Positions 1 through 8,560 of a stretch of 39,695 bases of DNA are shown in pieces. Within the stretch, counting starts at the first letter, position 1. Every line of letters starts with the position of its first letter. This stretch comes from Streptomyces sabulosicollis (GTDB taxonomy: Bacteria; Actinomycetota; Actinomycetes; Streptomycetales; Streptomycetaceae), in the NCBI RefSeq assembly GCF_016103465.1, contig NZ_JAEEAP010000030.1, positions 1 through 39,695 of the forward strand, in the 5' to 3' direction. The translations under genes were made by a program, and so were the position numbers. The notes under the pieces were generated by a model. That model saw only the letters and a list, made by a program, of their open reading frames with translations. It was not told the DNA's origin and searched no databases.

Positions 1-769
1 GGGGCTCGGCGTCGGGCGGGCCGCCGTCCACGTCGGCGGACTCGTCGGCGAGCCCGTCGGCGTCGTCGGGCCCGTCGGCGACGAGACAGATGAGGTGCTC
101 CTTGAAGGCCGGGCAGTGCACCATCAGGCCCGTGCCGTGATAGCCCGAACCGTCCTGGTAGGTCTGCGCCAGCCGGTCCCGGTCCTCCGGCGGGCAGTGC
201 AGCAGATAGACGCGCAGCCGTTCGGCGTCCAGCAGCGCGGGGACGGCGCCGGTGGTCATCCGCCGGGCCAGGGTGAGGTCTCCCGCCAGCAGGGCGCTGA
301 AGACGGCGAACCGCAGCTGCCGCGCCTTGTACTGATAGCCGCGGAAGGTGGTGTCCGCGTCCTGGGCCCGGTCCAGGAGCGCGATGAGGCTCCCGGCGTG
401 CGAGACCAGCGACGCCGCTTCGCGGGTGGGCGCCGAGGTGCCCGCCACCACCAGCACGGGGCGTGGCGCGTGCGGGCCGAGCGCCTCGAGACGCACCTGG
501 AGGGCGCCGCTCTGGGTGGCCACCGCGGCCATCTGTCCACCGGACAGCCGCGCCAGCGTCGGCTGCAGCGAGGGCAGGATCTGCCGCGGGAAGCGCGCGG
601 TGGAGGTCTCGACCGCGCCCGCGCCGCCGATCAGCGCGACATCCGCGTCGATCTGCCGGCCCAGCCAGTCGAGCACCGGCCGCGGGTCCGCCCCGGTCCC
701 CCGGCTCATCTGCCGCCGCACCTCGTGCAGCAGCTCGTCCAGCCGCGTGGTGTGCGCCCGTACCTCCAC
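1..769 (-). CDS. PucR/CdaR-like transcriptional regulator, N-terminal part (gene continues beyond the left edge)
   Basis: The minus frame is open from about base 787 to the window edge, giving about 256 residues without a stop. It reads like the sensory half of Streptomyces PucR-type regulators: a helical start (RLDELLHEVRRQM), a GAF-like segment around residues 30-120 (VLDWLGRQIDADVALIGGAG), then a long helical linker (KARQLRFAVFSALLAGD) and an alpha/beta segment (RLRVYLLHCPPEDRD). The C-terminal helix-turn-helix expected in this family would lie outside the window, so DNA binding cannot be verified. The chosen GTG at 767-769 has a GAGGAGG ribosome site about 9 bases upstream. An in-frame GTG at 785-787 would add six residues. 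The gene is divergent from the lipoprotein gene. Its target and inducer are unknown. Confidence 0.7.
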   Translation of the reverse strand, partial: MEVRAHTTRLDELLHEVRRQMSRGTGADPRPVLDWLGRQIDADVALIGGAGAVETSTARFPRQILPSLQPTLARLSGGQMAAVATQSGALQVRLEALGPHAPRPVLVVAGTSAPTREAASLVSHAGSLIALLDRAQDADTTFRGYQYKARQLRFAVFSALLAGDLTLARRMTTGAVPALLDAERLRVYLLHCPPEDRDRLAQTYQDGSGYHGTGLMVHCPAFKEHLICLVADGPDDADGLADESADVDGGPPDAEP

Positions 770-1011
770 AGCCGTGCTCCTCCTCACCCCCCGCGCTGTG
801 ACATCCCGCGCGGACCGATCCGCGGTCCGCGCACCGACGTACTTTATTGGCCCGTACATGGGACCTCGCGGCCAGCGCCGTACCCACCGCGCCGGTTTCG
901 CGGGGCGGGCCTGCCGCGTCGGGGGGTCCGCGCAGGCCAGGGCCGTTCATGGGGCCGAGGCGGGGCCTGTTAGGTTGACGACCCTCAGTTGAGCGGGGAA
1001 AGGGAGTTCAG
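770..1011. promoter_or_regulatory. Divergent intergenic region with a 9-bp inverted repeat
   Basis: This gap separates the divergent regulator and lipoprotein genes. A perfect inverted repeat lies at 808-816 and 824-832 (GCGCGGACC, 7-base loop, GGTCCGCGC). It would fall in the 5' leader or promoter of the regulator gene, so it is an operator or leader-hairpin candidate. No convincing -35/-10 pair was identified by eye. Confidence 0.35.
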
Positions 1012-1497
1012 GTGCGCAAGGGAGTGCACATGGCGGTCACTTCGGTCATGGTCGGCCTCGTCGTCAGCGGCTGCGGAGGCGGCGACGACGGGAAGAAGGA
1101 ATCGAAGCCGAGCGGCGGAACCACCAAGGCCACTCAGTCCGCCCAGCAGTCGCCGAGCTCGGGCCCGTCGGCCCGGGGCACGATCATCGAGCGTTCGGCG
1201 GGCTCCTGGAAGTCCATCGTGGCGGCGAAGTCCGCCGACGACCTGGAGACCCTCACCATCGCCGACGGCAAGGTCACGGCGAAGGGGCCGAAGCTCGACT
1301 GCACCGGCACGCTCAAGCCCGGCCCGAAGGGCGGCGAGGACGAGCCCTCCCTGACCCTGTCGTGCGCGGGCGGCAGCGACGGAGGGCGGGGCCAGGGCAC
1401 CGTCGGGATGAAGGGCGACGACGCCCTGGCGATCAACTGGAAGGGCCCCGAGGGCGGCTTCGGCGGTCCCATCGACAGCTTCCGCAGGGCGGGCTGA
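1012..1497 (+). CDS. Small secreted lipoprotein, unknown function
   Basis: The 161-residue product starts with a basic MRKG segment, a short hydrophobic stretch and a lipobox ending VVSGC. It should therefore be exported and lipidated on the Cys, then anchored to the outer face of the membrane. A low-complexity Ser/Lys/Gly/Gln linker (about residues 25-60) leads to a compact domain of about 100 residues with two further Cys (LDCTG, LSCAGG) that could form a disulfide. The GTG at 1012 is preferred because AGGGAG lies five bases upstream and it keeps the basic n-region. The ATG at 1030 also has an AAGGGAG upstream but would leave an unusually short signal sequence. I recognise no domain. It could be a binding or cell-envelope protein. 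Confidence 0.75.
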   Translation: MRKGVHMAVTSVMVGLVVSGCGGGDDGKKESKPSGGTTKATQSAQQSPSSGPSARGTIIERSAGSWKSIVAAKSADDLETLTIADGKVTAKGPKLDCTGTLKPGPKGGEDEPSLTLSCAGGSDGGRGQGTVGMKGDDALAINWKGPEGGFGGPIDSFRRAG

Positions 1498-1563
1498 CCT
1501 CAGGACACGGCGGCGGTCGGCCGCCGGCGCGCGGCACACGCCCAACGGATCGGGACCAGGGCC

Positions 1564-2172
1564 TCAGGCCACCGAGCGGAACAGGCCCTCCAGCGCCATC
1601 GCCACCTGGTCGGTGGAGAGCGGGTCGTCCACACCGCCCGCCGCGTAGATGCCCCGGTCCAGCTTGATGCCCCGCGTCATCGCGCCGAGCAGCGCGGCCA
1701 GTTCGGTGCCGCGCAGGGCGGGCCGGTGGCCCGCCCGGTCGAACAGCCCGTCCAGCATGGCGCCGATGCGGCGGCTGAACCGCTTCTCGTGGTCCACCAG
1801 CGCGGAGGCGGCGTCGCCGTCCCGGAGCGCCATCAGCCGGAACTCAAGGTGGATGAAGACCCAACGGGCGTCCAGATGCTCACCGTTGAAGATCTCGGCG
1901 AAGGTCCGGGCGAGCTGGGGGGCCAGGTCCCGCCCGGTGTCCATCTCGGCGATCCGCTCCTGGATGTAGTCGGCGGTGCGGTCGCTGTGGCGCCGGAAGA
2001 CATCGAGGAAGAGCTTCAGCTTGCTGTCGTAGTTGGAGTAGAAGGCCCCGGTGGTCCTGCCCGCGCACTGGCAGATGTATCCGATCGACGCCCCGTGGAA
2101 GCCGCGTTCGGCGAACGCTCGTTCCGCCCCGACGATCAGCGCTTCCACGGTCTTTGACCGCTGCGGCGGCAT
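1564..2172 (-). CDS. TetR-family transcriptional repressor
   Basis: The 202-residue protein has the classic N-terminal TetR DNA-binding domain: helix 1 (EALIVGAERAFAERGF), then HGASIGYICQCAGRTTGAFYSNYDSKLKLF at about residues 26-55, matching the usual helix-turn-helix ending in YxxFxxK. The remainder is helical and variable, as expected of a ligand-binding, dimerising C-terminal domain. The ATG at 2172 has GGAGAGG upstream. The gene is divergent from the P450 gene across 174 bases that contain repeated and inverted TAGGGAAC/CCCTATCG elements. That is the usual layout for a TetR repressor controlling itself and its neighbour. The inferred role is ligand-responsive repression of the P450; the ligand cannot be predicted. 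It converges with the lipoprotein gene. Confidence 0.9.
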   Translation of the reverse strand: MPPQRSKTVEALIVGAERAFAERGFHGASIGYICQCAGRTTGAFYSNYDSKLKLFLDVFRRHSDRTADYIQERIAEMDTGRDLAPQLARTFAEIFNGEHLDARWVFIHLEFRLMALRDGDAASALVDHEKRFSRRIGAMLDGLFDRAGHRPALRGTELAALLGAMTRGIKLDRGIYAAGGVDDPLSTDQVAMALEGLFRSVA

Positions 2173-2244
2173 CGGTGTGCCCCTCTCCCCCGGCTGTCCG
2201 GAAACCTGGCCAGATCCGTACGGTAGCCGATCTGTCCCCCTGTT

Positions 2245-2280
2245 CAGTAGGGAACCCTATCGGTAGCGTTCCCTATCGAA
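2245..2280. promoter_or_regulatory. Candidate TetR operator between the regulator and P450 genes
   Basis: An inverted repeat TAGGGAAC (2248-2255) and GTTCCCTA (2268-2275) with a 12-base spacer is interleaved with a direct repeat CCCTATCG at 2256-2263 and 2272-2279. CGGTAGC also occurs at 2221-2227 and 2261-2267. Such clustered symmetric elements in a divergent TetR/target promoter are the expected binding site. Assignment to this TetR protein is inference. Confidence 0.5.
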
Positions 2281-2346
2281 GACCGCGGCTGACGGCTCCG
2301 GGACGCTGGCCCCGGGACAGTCCGAGGATCACGAAGGAGAGCCATC

Positions 2347-3570
2347 GTGAACGCTCCGATGCCCACGACCCATGACGACCTCCGAGACCTCCACGACCTC
2401 CCTTCGTATCCGAAAGAGCGGGACGACTACGTCAACCCGGCACGCGCACTGCTCACCGGGCCCCCGATCAGCCCGCTGAGGTTCGCGGGCGGCAGCGCCG
2501 GCTGGCTGGTGACCGGCTACCACGAGGCGCGGGAGGTGCTGCGGGATCCCCGGTTCAGCGCCGAGCGCTGGCGTGGCGACGACGCGATGCGGCCGGTTCC
2601 CGAGTCGGTCCGCAGGGACCGGAGCAGCGGGGCGGGGTCGTTCCTCGCCATGGACGCGCCGGAGCACGGCCACTACCGGGGGCAGCTCACGCGGTACTTC
2701 ACGGTGCGGCGGATGCGCGAGCTGGAGGCCCGCATCGAGGACATCGTGGCCGGCCAGCTGGACGAGCTGGAGGCGGCGGGCAAACCGGCCGATCTGGTGC
2801 GGCACTTCGCCCTGCCCATCCCCTCACTGGTGATCTGCGAGATGCTCGGCGTGCCGTACGAGGAGCGGGAGCTCTTCCAGTCCGTCGCCGCGCGGCTGCT
2901 CCGCCAGGACCGCACCGACGAGGAGTTCGTCGCCGGGAAGACCGAGCTCGACACCTTTCTGCGCACCCTGGTCCAGGCCAAGCGCAAGGACCCGCGGGAC
3001 GATCTGATCTCCCTGCTGACCGCCGTCGACGAGCTCGACGACGAGGAGATCGGCGGCATCGCGGGGCTGCTGCTGATCGCCGGCCACGAGACCACCACCA
3101 ACATGCTCAGCCTCGGCACCTTCACCCTGCTGCGCGACCCCGAGCAGTGGGAGCGGCTGCGGGCCGACGAGTCGCTCCTCCCCCAGGCCGTCGAGGAGCT
3201 GCTGCGCTACCTCAGCATCGTCAACGCCTTTCCCGTCCGCATCGCGCTGGAGGACGTCGTCGTCGGCGGTGTCACCATCACGGCGGGCCAGTCGGTGGCC
3301 GTCTCGGTCCCGGCGGCGAACCGGGACCCGGCGCTGGTGGACGACCCGGACACGCTCGACGTCGGGCGCCCCCGCAGCAGCCATCTGGCCTTCGGCTACG
3401 GCATCCATCAGTGTCTCGGACAGCATCTGGCCAGGATCGAGCTGGTGTCGGGCTACCGCGGACTGCTCCGCAGGTTCCCGGGGCTGCGGCTGGCCGTGCC
3501 CCCGGAGGAGGTCCGGATGCGCAGCGACATGGTCATCTACGGAGCGCACGAACTGCCCGTCACCTGGTGA
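2347..3570 (+). CDS. Cytochrome P450 (bacterial class I, CYP105-like)
   Basis: The 407-residue protein is a full-length soluble bacterial P450. Visible signatures are the I-helix oxygen-activation motif AGHETTTN (residues 245-252), the K-helix ExxR in EELLRYL and the haem-ligand loop FGYGIHQCLG with the proximal Cys at residue 356. The GTG at 2347 is preceded by AAGGAGA at 2334-2340. The expected reaction is monooxygenation (hydroxylation or epoxidation) of a small hydrophobic substrate in the cytoplasm. No ferredoxin or reductase gene is adjacent, so redox partners must come from elsewhere. It is divergent from the TetR gene and probably under its control. It could be a drug- or xenobiotic-inducible detoxification enzyme or a tailoring enzyme for a nearby pathway; the sequence does not decide between these. 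Confidence 0.93.
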   Translation: MNAPMPTTHDDLRDLHDLPSYPKERDDYVNPARALLTGPPISPLRFAGGSAGWLVTGYHEAREVLRDPRFSAERWRGDDAMRPVPESVRRDRSSGAGSFLAMDAPEHGHYRGQLTRYFTVRRMRELEARIEDIVAGQLDELEAAGKPADLVRHFALPIPSLVICEMLGVPYEERELFQSVAARLLRQDRTDEEFVAGKTELDTFLRTLVQAKRKDPRDDLISLLTAVDELDDEEIGGIAGLLLIAGHETTTNMLSLGTFTLLRDPEQWERLRADESLLPQAVEELLRYLSIVNAFPVRIALEDVVVGGVTITAGQSVAVSVPAANRDPALVDDPDTLDVGRPRSSHLAFGYGIHQCLGQHLARIELVSGYRGLLRRFPGLRLAVPPEEVRMRSDMVIYGAHELPVTW

Positions 3571-3587
3571 GGGCCCCCGGGCGAGGG

Positions 3588-3630
3588 CCCGGCCTCCGCA
3601 CGGCGGACACCGCCCCGGCCTCCGCACGGC
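3588..3630. repeat. 17-bp direct repeat downstream of the P450 gene
   Basis: The 17-base unit CCCGGCCTCCGCACGGC occurs at 3588-3604 and again at 3614-3630. It lies in the noncoding stretch between the P450 stop and the amidase gene. It looks like a local duplication; no function is evident. Confidence 0.5.
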
Positions 3631-3639
3631 CGAAATCGC

Positions 3640-3671
3640 CACATGAGCTCCACGCACGCGGAGTTCATGTG
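3640..3671. promoter_or_regulatory. 12-bp near-perfect inverted repeat upstream of the amidase gene
   Basis: CACATGAGCTCC (3640-3651) and GGAGTTCATGTG (3660-3671) pair over 12 positions with one G-T wobble and an 8-base loop. The element ends 53 bases before the amidase start and 69 bases after the P450 stop. It may be an operator for the amidase gene or a transcription terminator for the P450. No T-run follows, so an operator or an intrinsic hairpin are both open. Confidence 0.5.
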
Positions 3672-3724
3672 ATGATTCGGTGACCCCGGCGCGTCCGGTC
3701 CGGGGGTGTGGAGGGGAAATACAC

Positions 3725-4867
3725 GTGAAGTCAACGACCTTCAGATCCGCCGTGGGGGCCGCGCTGACGGCGGCCCTGTCCGCCGTGGTCCTGCCCGCCT
3801 CCGCCGCGAGCGCGGCGGAGGGCCCGGCGGCGGCCGGCACCGTGGACAGCGCGACCGCGCGGTCCTTCGAGCGGCTGGCCGACGCGGTGCTGACCCAGCG
3901 CACGGCGGCTCTGCTGGACAACAACGAGCGGTCGGTGCGGCGCGCGGCCCCGCTCGCCGAGCGGAACGTCCACCTGTCGGCCGGGCAGAGCAGGACCGAG
4001 GACACCGCGCTGTCCACGCTGCGCACCCGCAAGGCGCGGCTCGCGTCCCTGGGCGAGGCGTACACCTCCGCCGACACCCGGGTGGCGGTGGACCGGATAC
4101 GGGTGGAGGCGGGGCACGCCACGGTCCAGGCCACCGAGACCACGACGCTGACCTACAAGAAGATACGCGGCGACGAGCCCGCGTCCACCGGCTTCCAGGC
4201 GCACCACCGGCTGAGCTTCGCCGCCACGGCGGACGGGAAGTGGCAGCTGACCGGCCTGACCTCGACCGACGACGGCCCGCTGGCGGTCAACGAGCCCGGC
4301 CCGGCGCGGGTGGCGACGGCCGGGACGACGGCCCTGCCCGAGGCGACACCCGCCGCCATCTCCAAGCCGTCCCGGCCGCAGACGAAGCCCGCCGGAAGCT
4401 ACGACTACGCCGCGATGGCCTCGTACGCGGAGAAGTACTGGCAGAACTACAACCCCGCCTACCGGAGGTTCAACGAGGCCGGTGGGGACTGCACCAACTT
4501 CGTGAGCCAGTCCCTCAAGGCGGGCGGCTGGGCCAACAAGTCCGGCGACGCCGAGGACTACCGCAGCTGGTGGTACGACACCTCGTACCAGTCGACGTCC
4601 TGGGTGGGCGCCAACGAGTGGTCCTGGTTCACGCTGGACGCCAAGCGGGCCACCAACCTGGCGAACGTCTACTACATGGGCGTCGGTGACGTCATGCAGA
4701 TGGACTTCGACAAGGACGGGTCCAAGGACCACACCATGATCGTCACCTACCGGAGCTCCAGCGGGGTCCCCTACCTGACCTACCACTCGGTGAACACCTA
4801 CCGGAAGTCCGTGGCGAGCATCATCGCCTCGTACCCGAACTCGCTCTACTACGCCTACCGCACCTGA
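3725..4867 (+). CDS. Secreted protein with C-terminal putative amidase domain (Amidase_6 type)
   Basis: Starting at the GTG at 3725 (GGAGGGG at 3710-3716 upstream) gives 380 residues. They begin with a Sec-type signal peptide (basic KSTTFR, a hydrophobic Ala/Leu/Val core, then an ASAASAAE cleavage region). The middle part, about residues 40-215, has no recognised domain. The C-terminal 160 residues match the Amidase_6 family, with YAAMASYAEKYWQNYNPAYR followed by GGDCTNFVSQSL. The Cys at 256 is the likely nucleophile and the His at 336 (KDHTMIV) the likely base, a papain/NlpC-like Cys-His arrangement. Such enzymes are thought to cut amide bonds in the cell wall or its peptides. The substrate here is unknown. 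A strong terminator-like hairpin follows the gene. Confidence 0.85.
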   Translation: MKSTTFRSAVGAALTAALSAVVLPASAASAAEGPAAAGTVDSATARSFERLADAVLTQRTAALLDNNERSVRRAAPLAERNVHLSAGQSRTEDTALSTLRTRKARLASLGEAYTSADTRVAVDRIRVEAGHATVQATETTTLTYKKIRGDEPASTGFQAHHRLSFAATADGKWQLTGLTSTDDGPLAVNEPGPARVATAGTTALPEATPAAISKPSRPQTKPAGSYDYAAMASYAEKYWQNYNPAYRRFNEAGGDCTNFVSQSLKAGGWANKSGDAEDYRSWWYDTSYQSTSWVGANEWSWFTLDAKRATNLANVYYMGVGDVMQMDFDKDGSKDHTMIVTYRSSSGVPYLTYHSVNTYRKSVASIIASYPNSLYYAYRT

Positions 4868-4894
4868 GGCGCGCGACCGGCTCCCCGTTTCGGT

Positions 4895-4921
4895 GGACCC
4901 CGCCCCCGCCGGGCGGGGTCC
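4895..4921 (+). terminator. Terminator hairpin after the amidase gene
   Basis: GGACCCCGCCC (4895-4905), loop CCGCC, GGGCGGGGTCC (4911-4921) forms a perfect 11-bp GC stem 28 bases after the amidase stop codon. There is no long T-run, as is common for streptomycete terminators. Confidence 0.75.
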
Positions 4922-5034
4922 CTCGCATTTGCCCCCGACCAGGGGCGGTGTGTCACAGTGGGCCCTCGTCCCCCCTCCTCCCTCGCCGCCCTCCCCTGTC
5001 GCCTCTCCCTGTGAGTTCCTTCCCCCCGAGAGTG

Positions 5035-5796
5035 ATGCAGTCCACGACGTTCCCTCCCCGCACCGCGGATCTGTTCACCCAGGGCCTGGAGCACCGCCCG
5101 GGCTCCGCCCTGCTGCGTTTCGGCGCGGCGCGCCGACGTCCGGCCGACCGGCTCAGCTGGGCCGGTACCGGGGCCGTGGCCTGGCTCGACGGCTCCCGGG
5201 GCCATGTGTGGAGTGTCGGGGAGCCGGTGCCCGCCGCCGGGCTGGTGCTGGGCGCGGCGCAGCGCCTCCCCGACCATGTGAGGGAGTTCACCGGCCCCCG
5301 CGGCACCGACGCCCTGGTCGCCCGCCACCTGCCACTGTCCGACGTGGTCGAGTGGGTCTTCCGCTGGACGTCGGAGGAGCCGCCCGCCCATCCGGGTGAG
5401 GAGCGGGTGACCGAGCTCGACGAGCGCCACCACGAGGAGCTGCTGGCCTTCCTGCGGGAGCACAGCCCGGCCCATTCGACCGGTCCCGGCTCCGCCGGCA
5501 CCAGCCTGTGGGCCGGGATCCGGGACGCGGACGGACGGCTGGTGGCCTGCGGTGCCCTGAGCAGCCTGCGGGACAGCGGCGCCCCGCTGATGGCCTCCGT
5601 GGCGACCGACGCCCGGCTGCGCGGCCAGGGGCTCGGCGCGGCGCTGACCTCCTGGCTCACCCGGTACGCGGTACGCCGGCACGGCTTCTGCACACTCTGG
5701 CAGCTCGCCGACAACGCCCCCGCCGAACGGCTCTACACCCGCCTCGGCTACCGCGACGAGGACCTCTGCGTGGCCGCCCGGATCGCCGCGCGCTGA
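5035..5796 (+). CDS. GNAT-family N-acetyltransferase
   Basis: The product of about 253 residues has an N-terminal half without a recognisable motif and a C-terminal GNAT domain (about residues 115-253). The acetyl-CoA-binding motif A is clear: VATDARLRGQGLGAALTSWL, with the R/Q-x-x-G-x-G core RGQGLG. It is followed by motif B around ERLYTRLGYR. Members transfer an acetyl group from acetyl-CoA to an amine; the acceptor cannot be predicted. The ATG at 5035 or the GTG at 5032 fits the beginning of conserved-looking sequence, but neither has a good ribosome site, so the transcript may be leaderless or the start wrong. The gene follows the amidase terminator and so is probably a separate transcript. 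Confidence 0.8.
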   Translation: MQSTTFPPRTADLFTQGLEHRPGSALLRFGAARRRPADRLSWAGTGAVAWLDGSRGHVWSVGEPVPAAGLVLGAAQRLPDHVREFTGPRGTDALVARHLPLSDVVEWVFRWTSEEPPAHPGEERVTELDERHHEELLAFLREHSPAHSTGPGSAGTSLWAGIRDADGRLVACGALSSLRDSGAPLMASVATDARLRGQGLGAALTSWLTRYAVRRHGFCTLWQLADNAPAERLYTRLGYRDEDLCVAARIAAR

Positions 5797-5951
5797 CCGG
5801 CGACACCTCGATCCCGAAACCCGGCGCACCCCGGCGAGCGGCCGACCCCGTGATGTGATGTCCGCACGGTGTTCACCCGACGGACACCGGAGCCACGTCA
5901 GCACGCCTGCGTACACACACGTCTTCGAGCCGCGAGAGATGGAGTGACGCC

Positions 5952-8501
5952 ATGCCGGGCGCCCTGTCACGCCGTTCCGCCCTGTCCTTCCTGGGAGGGG
6001 CGATGACCGTCGCCGCCACCGGTGGGGGCGGATGGCCGGTGGCCGCTGCCGAGGCCGCCTCCGGCCCTCCGGCCGGGCAGGCCCCAGGCCCCGGCTCCCG
6101 GGTGGGCTCCCTGGTCGGCCGGATGACGCTCGAGGAGAAGCTTTCGCTGCTGCACGGCGCCAGGGATCCCCATAGCCTCGGGCAGGCGGGCTACACCCCC
6201 GGTGTCCCCCGGCTCGGCGTTCCGCCACTGCGGCTCGCGGACGGGCCCGCCGGCGTACGGGTCACCCGGCGCGCCACCGCGCTGCCCGCGCCGGTGCTGC
6301 TCGCCTCCGCCTTCGATCCGGCCCTGGCCCGGGAGTACGGGCGGACCATCGGGCGCGAGGGCCGCGCGCTGGGCCAGGACGTGCTGCTCTCCCCCATGGT
6401 CAATCTCATCCGCACCCCATACGCCGGGCGCAACTTCGAGACCTTCGGCGAGGACCCCCTGCTCGCCTCCGAGCTGGTGGCCGAGGAGGTCCGCGGTATC
6501 CAGGGCGAGGGCCTGATCGCCACCGTCAAGCACTTCGCCCTGAACAACCAGGAGCACGAGCGGGGGTCGATCGATGTCATCGTCGACGAGCGGACGATGC
6601 GCGAGATGGAGCTGCCCGGTTTCGAGGCGGCCGTACGGGCGGGCGCGGGGTCGGTCATGGGCGCCTACAACAGGGTCAACGGGGCCTTCGCCTGCGAGAG
6701 CGGGCCGCTGCTGACCGGGGTGCTGCGGGAGGACTGGGGCTTCGACGGCTGGGTGATGACCGACTGGCACGCCGCCCACAGCACCGCGGCGGCCCTCGGC
6801 GCGGGGCTCGACATGGAGATGCCCGACGGCACGTACTTCGGCGACGCCCTGCGGAAGGCGGTGGCCGACGGGACCGTACCGGAGGCCGAGGTGGACCGCG
6901 CGGTCGGCCGCGTCCTGACCGTGATGGACCGCTTCGGCCTGCTGGACGGCGGCGCACCGGCGCGCCCCGGCCGGGACCCCGGGGCCGGGGCGCGCACCGC
7001 ACGGAAGGTCGCCACGGCGGGCGGCATCCTGCTGCGCAACGAGCGCGGCACACTCCCGCTGACCGGGCCCGCCGCCCGGTCCATCGCCGTGGTCGGGCCC
7101 ACCGGCTCCATCCCCTTCGTCAGCGGCGGCGGCAGCGCCCATGTGGTGCCCGACCACGCCGCGAGTCCGCTGGAGACGATCCGGGAGCGCGCCGGAAAGG
7201 GTGCCCGGGTGGACTACGCCCTGGGCGAGGACGTGTTCGGCAAGGAGATCCCCGCGGCCGTGCTCTCCCCGGCCACCGGGCTGGAGGAGCGGAAGGTGGC
7301 GGCGGGGAGGAGCTGGACGTACGACGGCACCCTCACCGTCGCCGAGACCGATGAGTGGACGTTCGTCCTGCACTTCGGCGGTCCGCCCGCCGGCCGCCCG
7401 AAGGTGCTGCTGGACGGCGAGGAGCTGTTCCCGTTCCGGCCCGGCTCGGGCGAGTACTTCACCGGTGGTCTGGTCAGCACCGCCCCGGACGGGCTCGCCG
7501 TGCGCCGCGCGGCCGTCACCCTGACGGCGGGGAAACACCGGCTGAAGGTCACCGCCGAGGGCGGCCGGAAGGGGCTGGCCTTCCGGCTGCGCCGCATCAC
7601 CTCCGCCACCCGCGCCGCCGATGTGGCCGGGGCCGTGCGCGCCGCCCGCGCCGCGCACAGCGTGGTGCTCTTCGCCTACGAGGACGCCACCGAGGGCAGG
7701 GACCGGACCACCATCGCCCTCCCCGGCCACCAGAACGCGCTGATCGCCGCCGTCGCCCAGGCCAATCCGCGCACCGCCGTCGTCCTCAACACCTCCTCGT
7801 GCGCCTCGATGCCCTGGCTGGAGCGCACCGGTGCCGTCCTCCAGATGTACTACCCCGGCCAGGAGGGCGCCGCCGCCACCACCGCCCTGCTCTTCGGCGA
7901 CGCCAACCCCGGCGGCAGGCTCACCCAGTCCTTCCCCGTCTCCGACGACCGCCATCCGATGGCCGGAGACCCCCGGCGCTACCCCGGGGTGAACGGCCGC
8001 GTGGAGTACTCCGAGGGCATCCATGTCGGCTATCGCTGGTACGACGCCGAGGGTGTGCGGCCCCTCTTCCCCTTCGGCCACGGCCTGTCGTACACCACCT
8101 TCGCCTATGCGGGGCTGCGGCTGCGGCGGCGCGGAAGCGGCCTGGAGGCGGTCTTCACCGTGCGCAACACCGGGCGGCGGGCCGGGGCCGAGGTGGCCCA
8201 GGTGTATGTGGGGCCCTCCCCCGATCTGCCGCTGGATCAGGCCGAGCGGTCCCTGGCGGGCTTCCGGCGGGTCCATCTGCGGCCCGGCCAGGCTCGGAAG
8301 GTGACGGTGCGGGTGGCCGCCCGGGCGCTGTCCGCATGGGACTCCGAGCGCCACGGATGGGTACTGGGCACCGGGCGCCGGACCGTGGAAGTGGGCTCCT
8401 CCTCCCGCGATCCGAGGCTGCGGGGGCGGATCGAGGTCCGGGGCGGGTCCGGGGCGGACGCCCCCGTCGGCCCCAGCGGTCCGCCCAGGGGGCTGCGCTA
8501 G
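5952..8501 (+). CDS. Tat-exported GH3 beta-glucosidase with inserted PA14 domain
   Basis: The 849-residue enzyme begins with a twin-arginine signal (SRRSALSFLGG) and should be exported folded. Order: GH3 N-terminal barrel (about 50-310) with KHFALNNQEH and the nucleophile Asp271 in VMTDWHA. The GH3 C-terminal domain runs from about 350 to 690 and is interrupted at about 436-550 by a PA14-like beta domain (WTYDGTLTVAETDEWTF). Last is a fibronectin-III-like domain (about 730-803). Glu577 or Glu581 in YEDATEGRDR is the likely acid/base. The ATG at 5952 has GGAG seven bases upstream. The expected reaction is exo-hydrolysis of beta-glucosides outside the cell. PA14-bearing GH3 enzymes include DesR/OleR types, which remove a protective glucose from macrolides, as well as ordinary glycoside-degrading enzymes. 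Either role is possible. Confidence 0.92.
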   Translation: MPGALSRRSALSFLGGAMTVAATGGGGWPVAAAEAASGPPAGQAPGPGSRVGSLVGRMTLEEKLSLLHGARDPHSLGQAGYTPGVPRLGVPPLRLADGPAGVRVTRRATALPAPVLLASAFDPALAREYGRTIGREGRALGQDVLLSPMVNLIRTPYAGRNFETFGEDPLLASELVAEEVRGIQGEGLIATVKHFALNNQEHERGSIDVIVDERTMREMELPGFEAAVRAGAGSVMGAYNRVNGAFACESGPLLTGVLREDWGFDGWVMTDWHAAHSTAAALGAGLDMEMPDGTYFGDALRKAVADGTVPEAEVDRAVGRVLTVMDRFGLLDGGAPARPGRDPGAGARTARKVATAGGILLRNERGTLPLTGPAARSIAVVGPTGSIPFVSGGGSAHVVPDHAASPLETIRERAGKGARVDYALGEDVFGKEIPAAVLSPATGLEERKVAAGRSWTYDGTLTVAETDEWTFVLHFGGPPAGRPKVLLDGEELFPFRPGSGEYFTGGLVSTAPDGLAVRRAAVTLTAGKHRLKVTAEGGRKGLAFRLRRITSATRAADVAGAVRAARAAHSVVLFAYEDATEGRDRTTIALPGHQNALIAAVAQANPRTAVVLNTSSCASMPWLERTGAVLQMYYPGQEGAAATTALLFGDANPGGRLTQSFPVSDDRHPMAGDPRRYPGVNGRVEYSEGIHVGYRWYDAEGVRPLFPFGHGLSYTTFAYAGLRLRRRGSGLEAVFTVRNTGRRAGAEVAQVYVGPSPDLPLDQAERSLAGFRRVHLRPGQARKVTVRVAARALSAWDSERHGWVLGTGRRTVEVGSSSRDPRLRGRIEVRGGSGADAPVGPSGPPRGLR

Positions 8502-8560
8502 TATGACGCGTGTGCAACTATGGGCGCACGCAAGCAATAAGGCATCGACGAAGGAGCGCC

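Noticed and set aside
95-973. Plus-strand frame covering the left edge
   Set aside because: Arg/Pro/Gly-rich shadow of the PucR-like gene, whose own frame is open to the window edge.
5967-8537. Minus-strand open frame of about 850 codons opposite the GH3 gene
   Set aside because: The plus frame has the Tat signal, nucleophile, PA14 and Fn3-like motifs; the minus frame has none.
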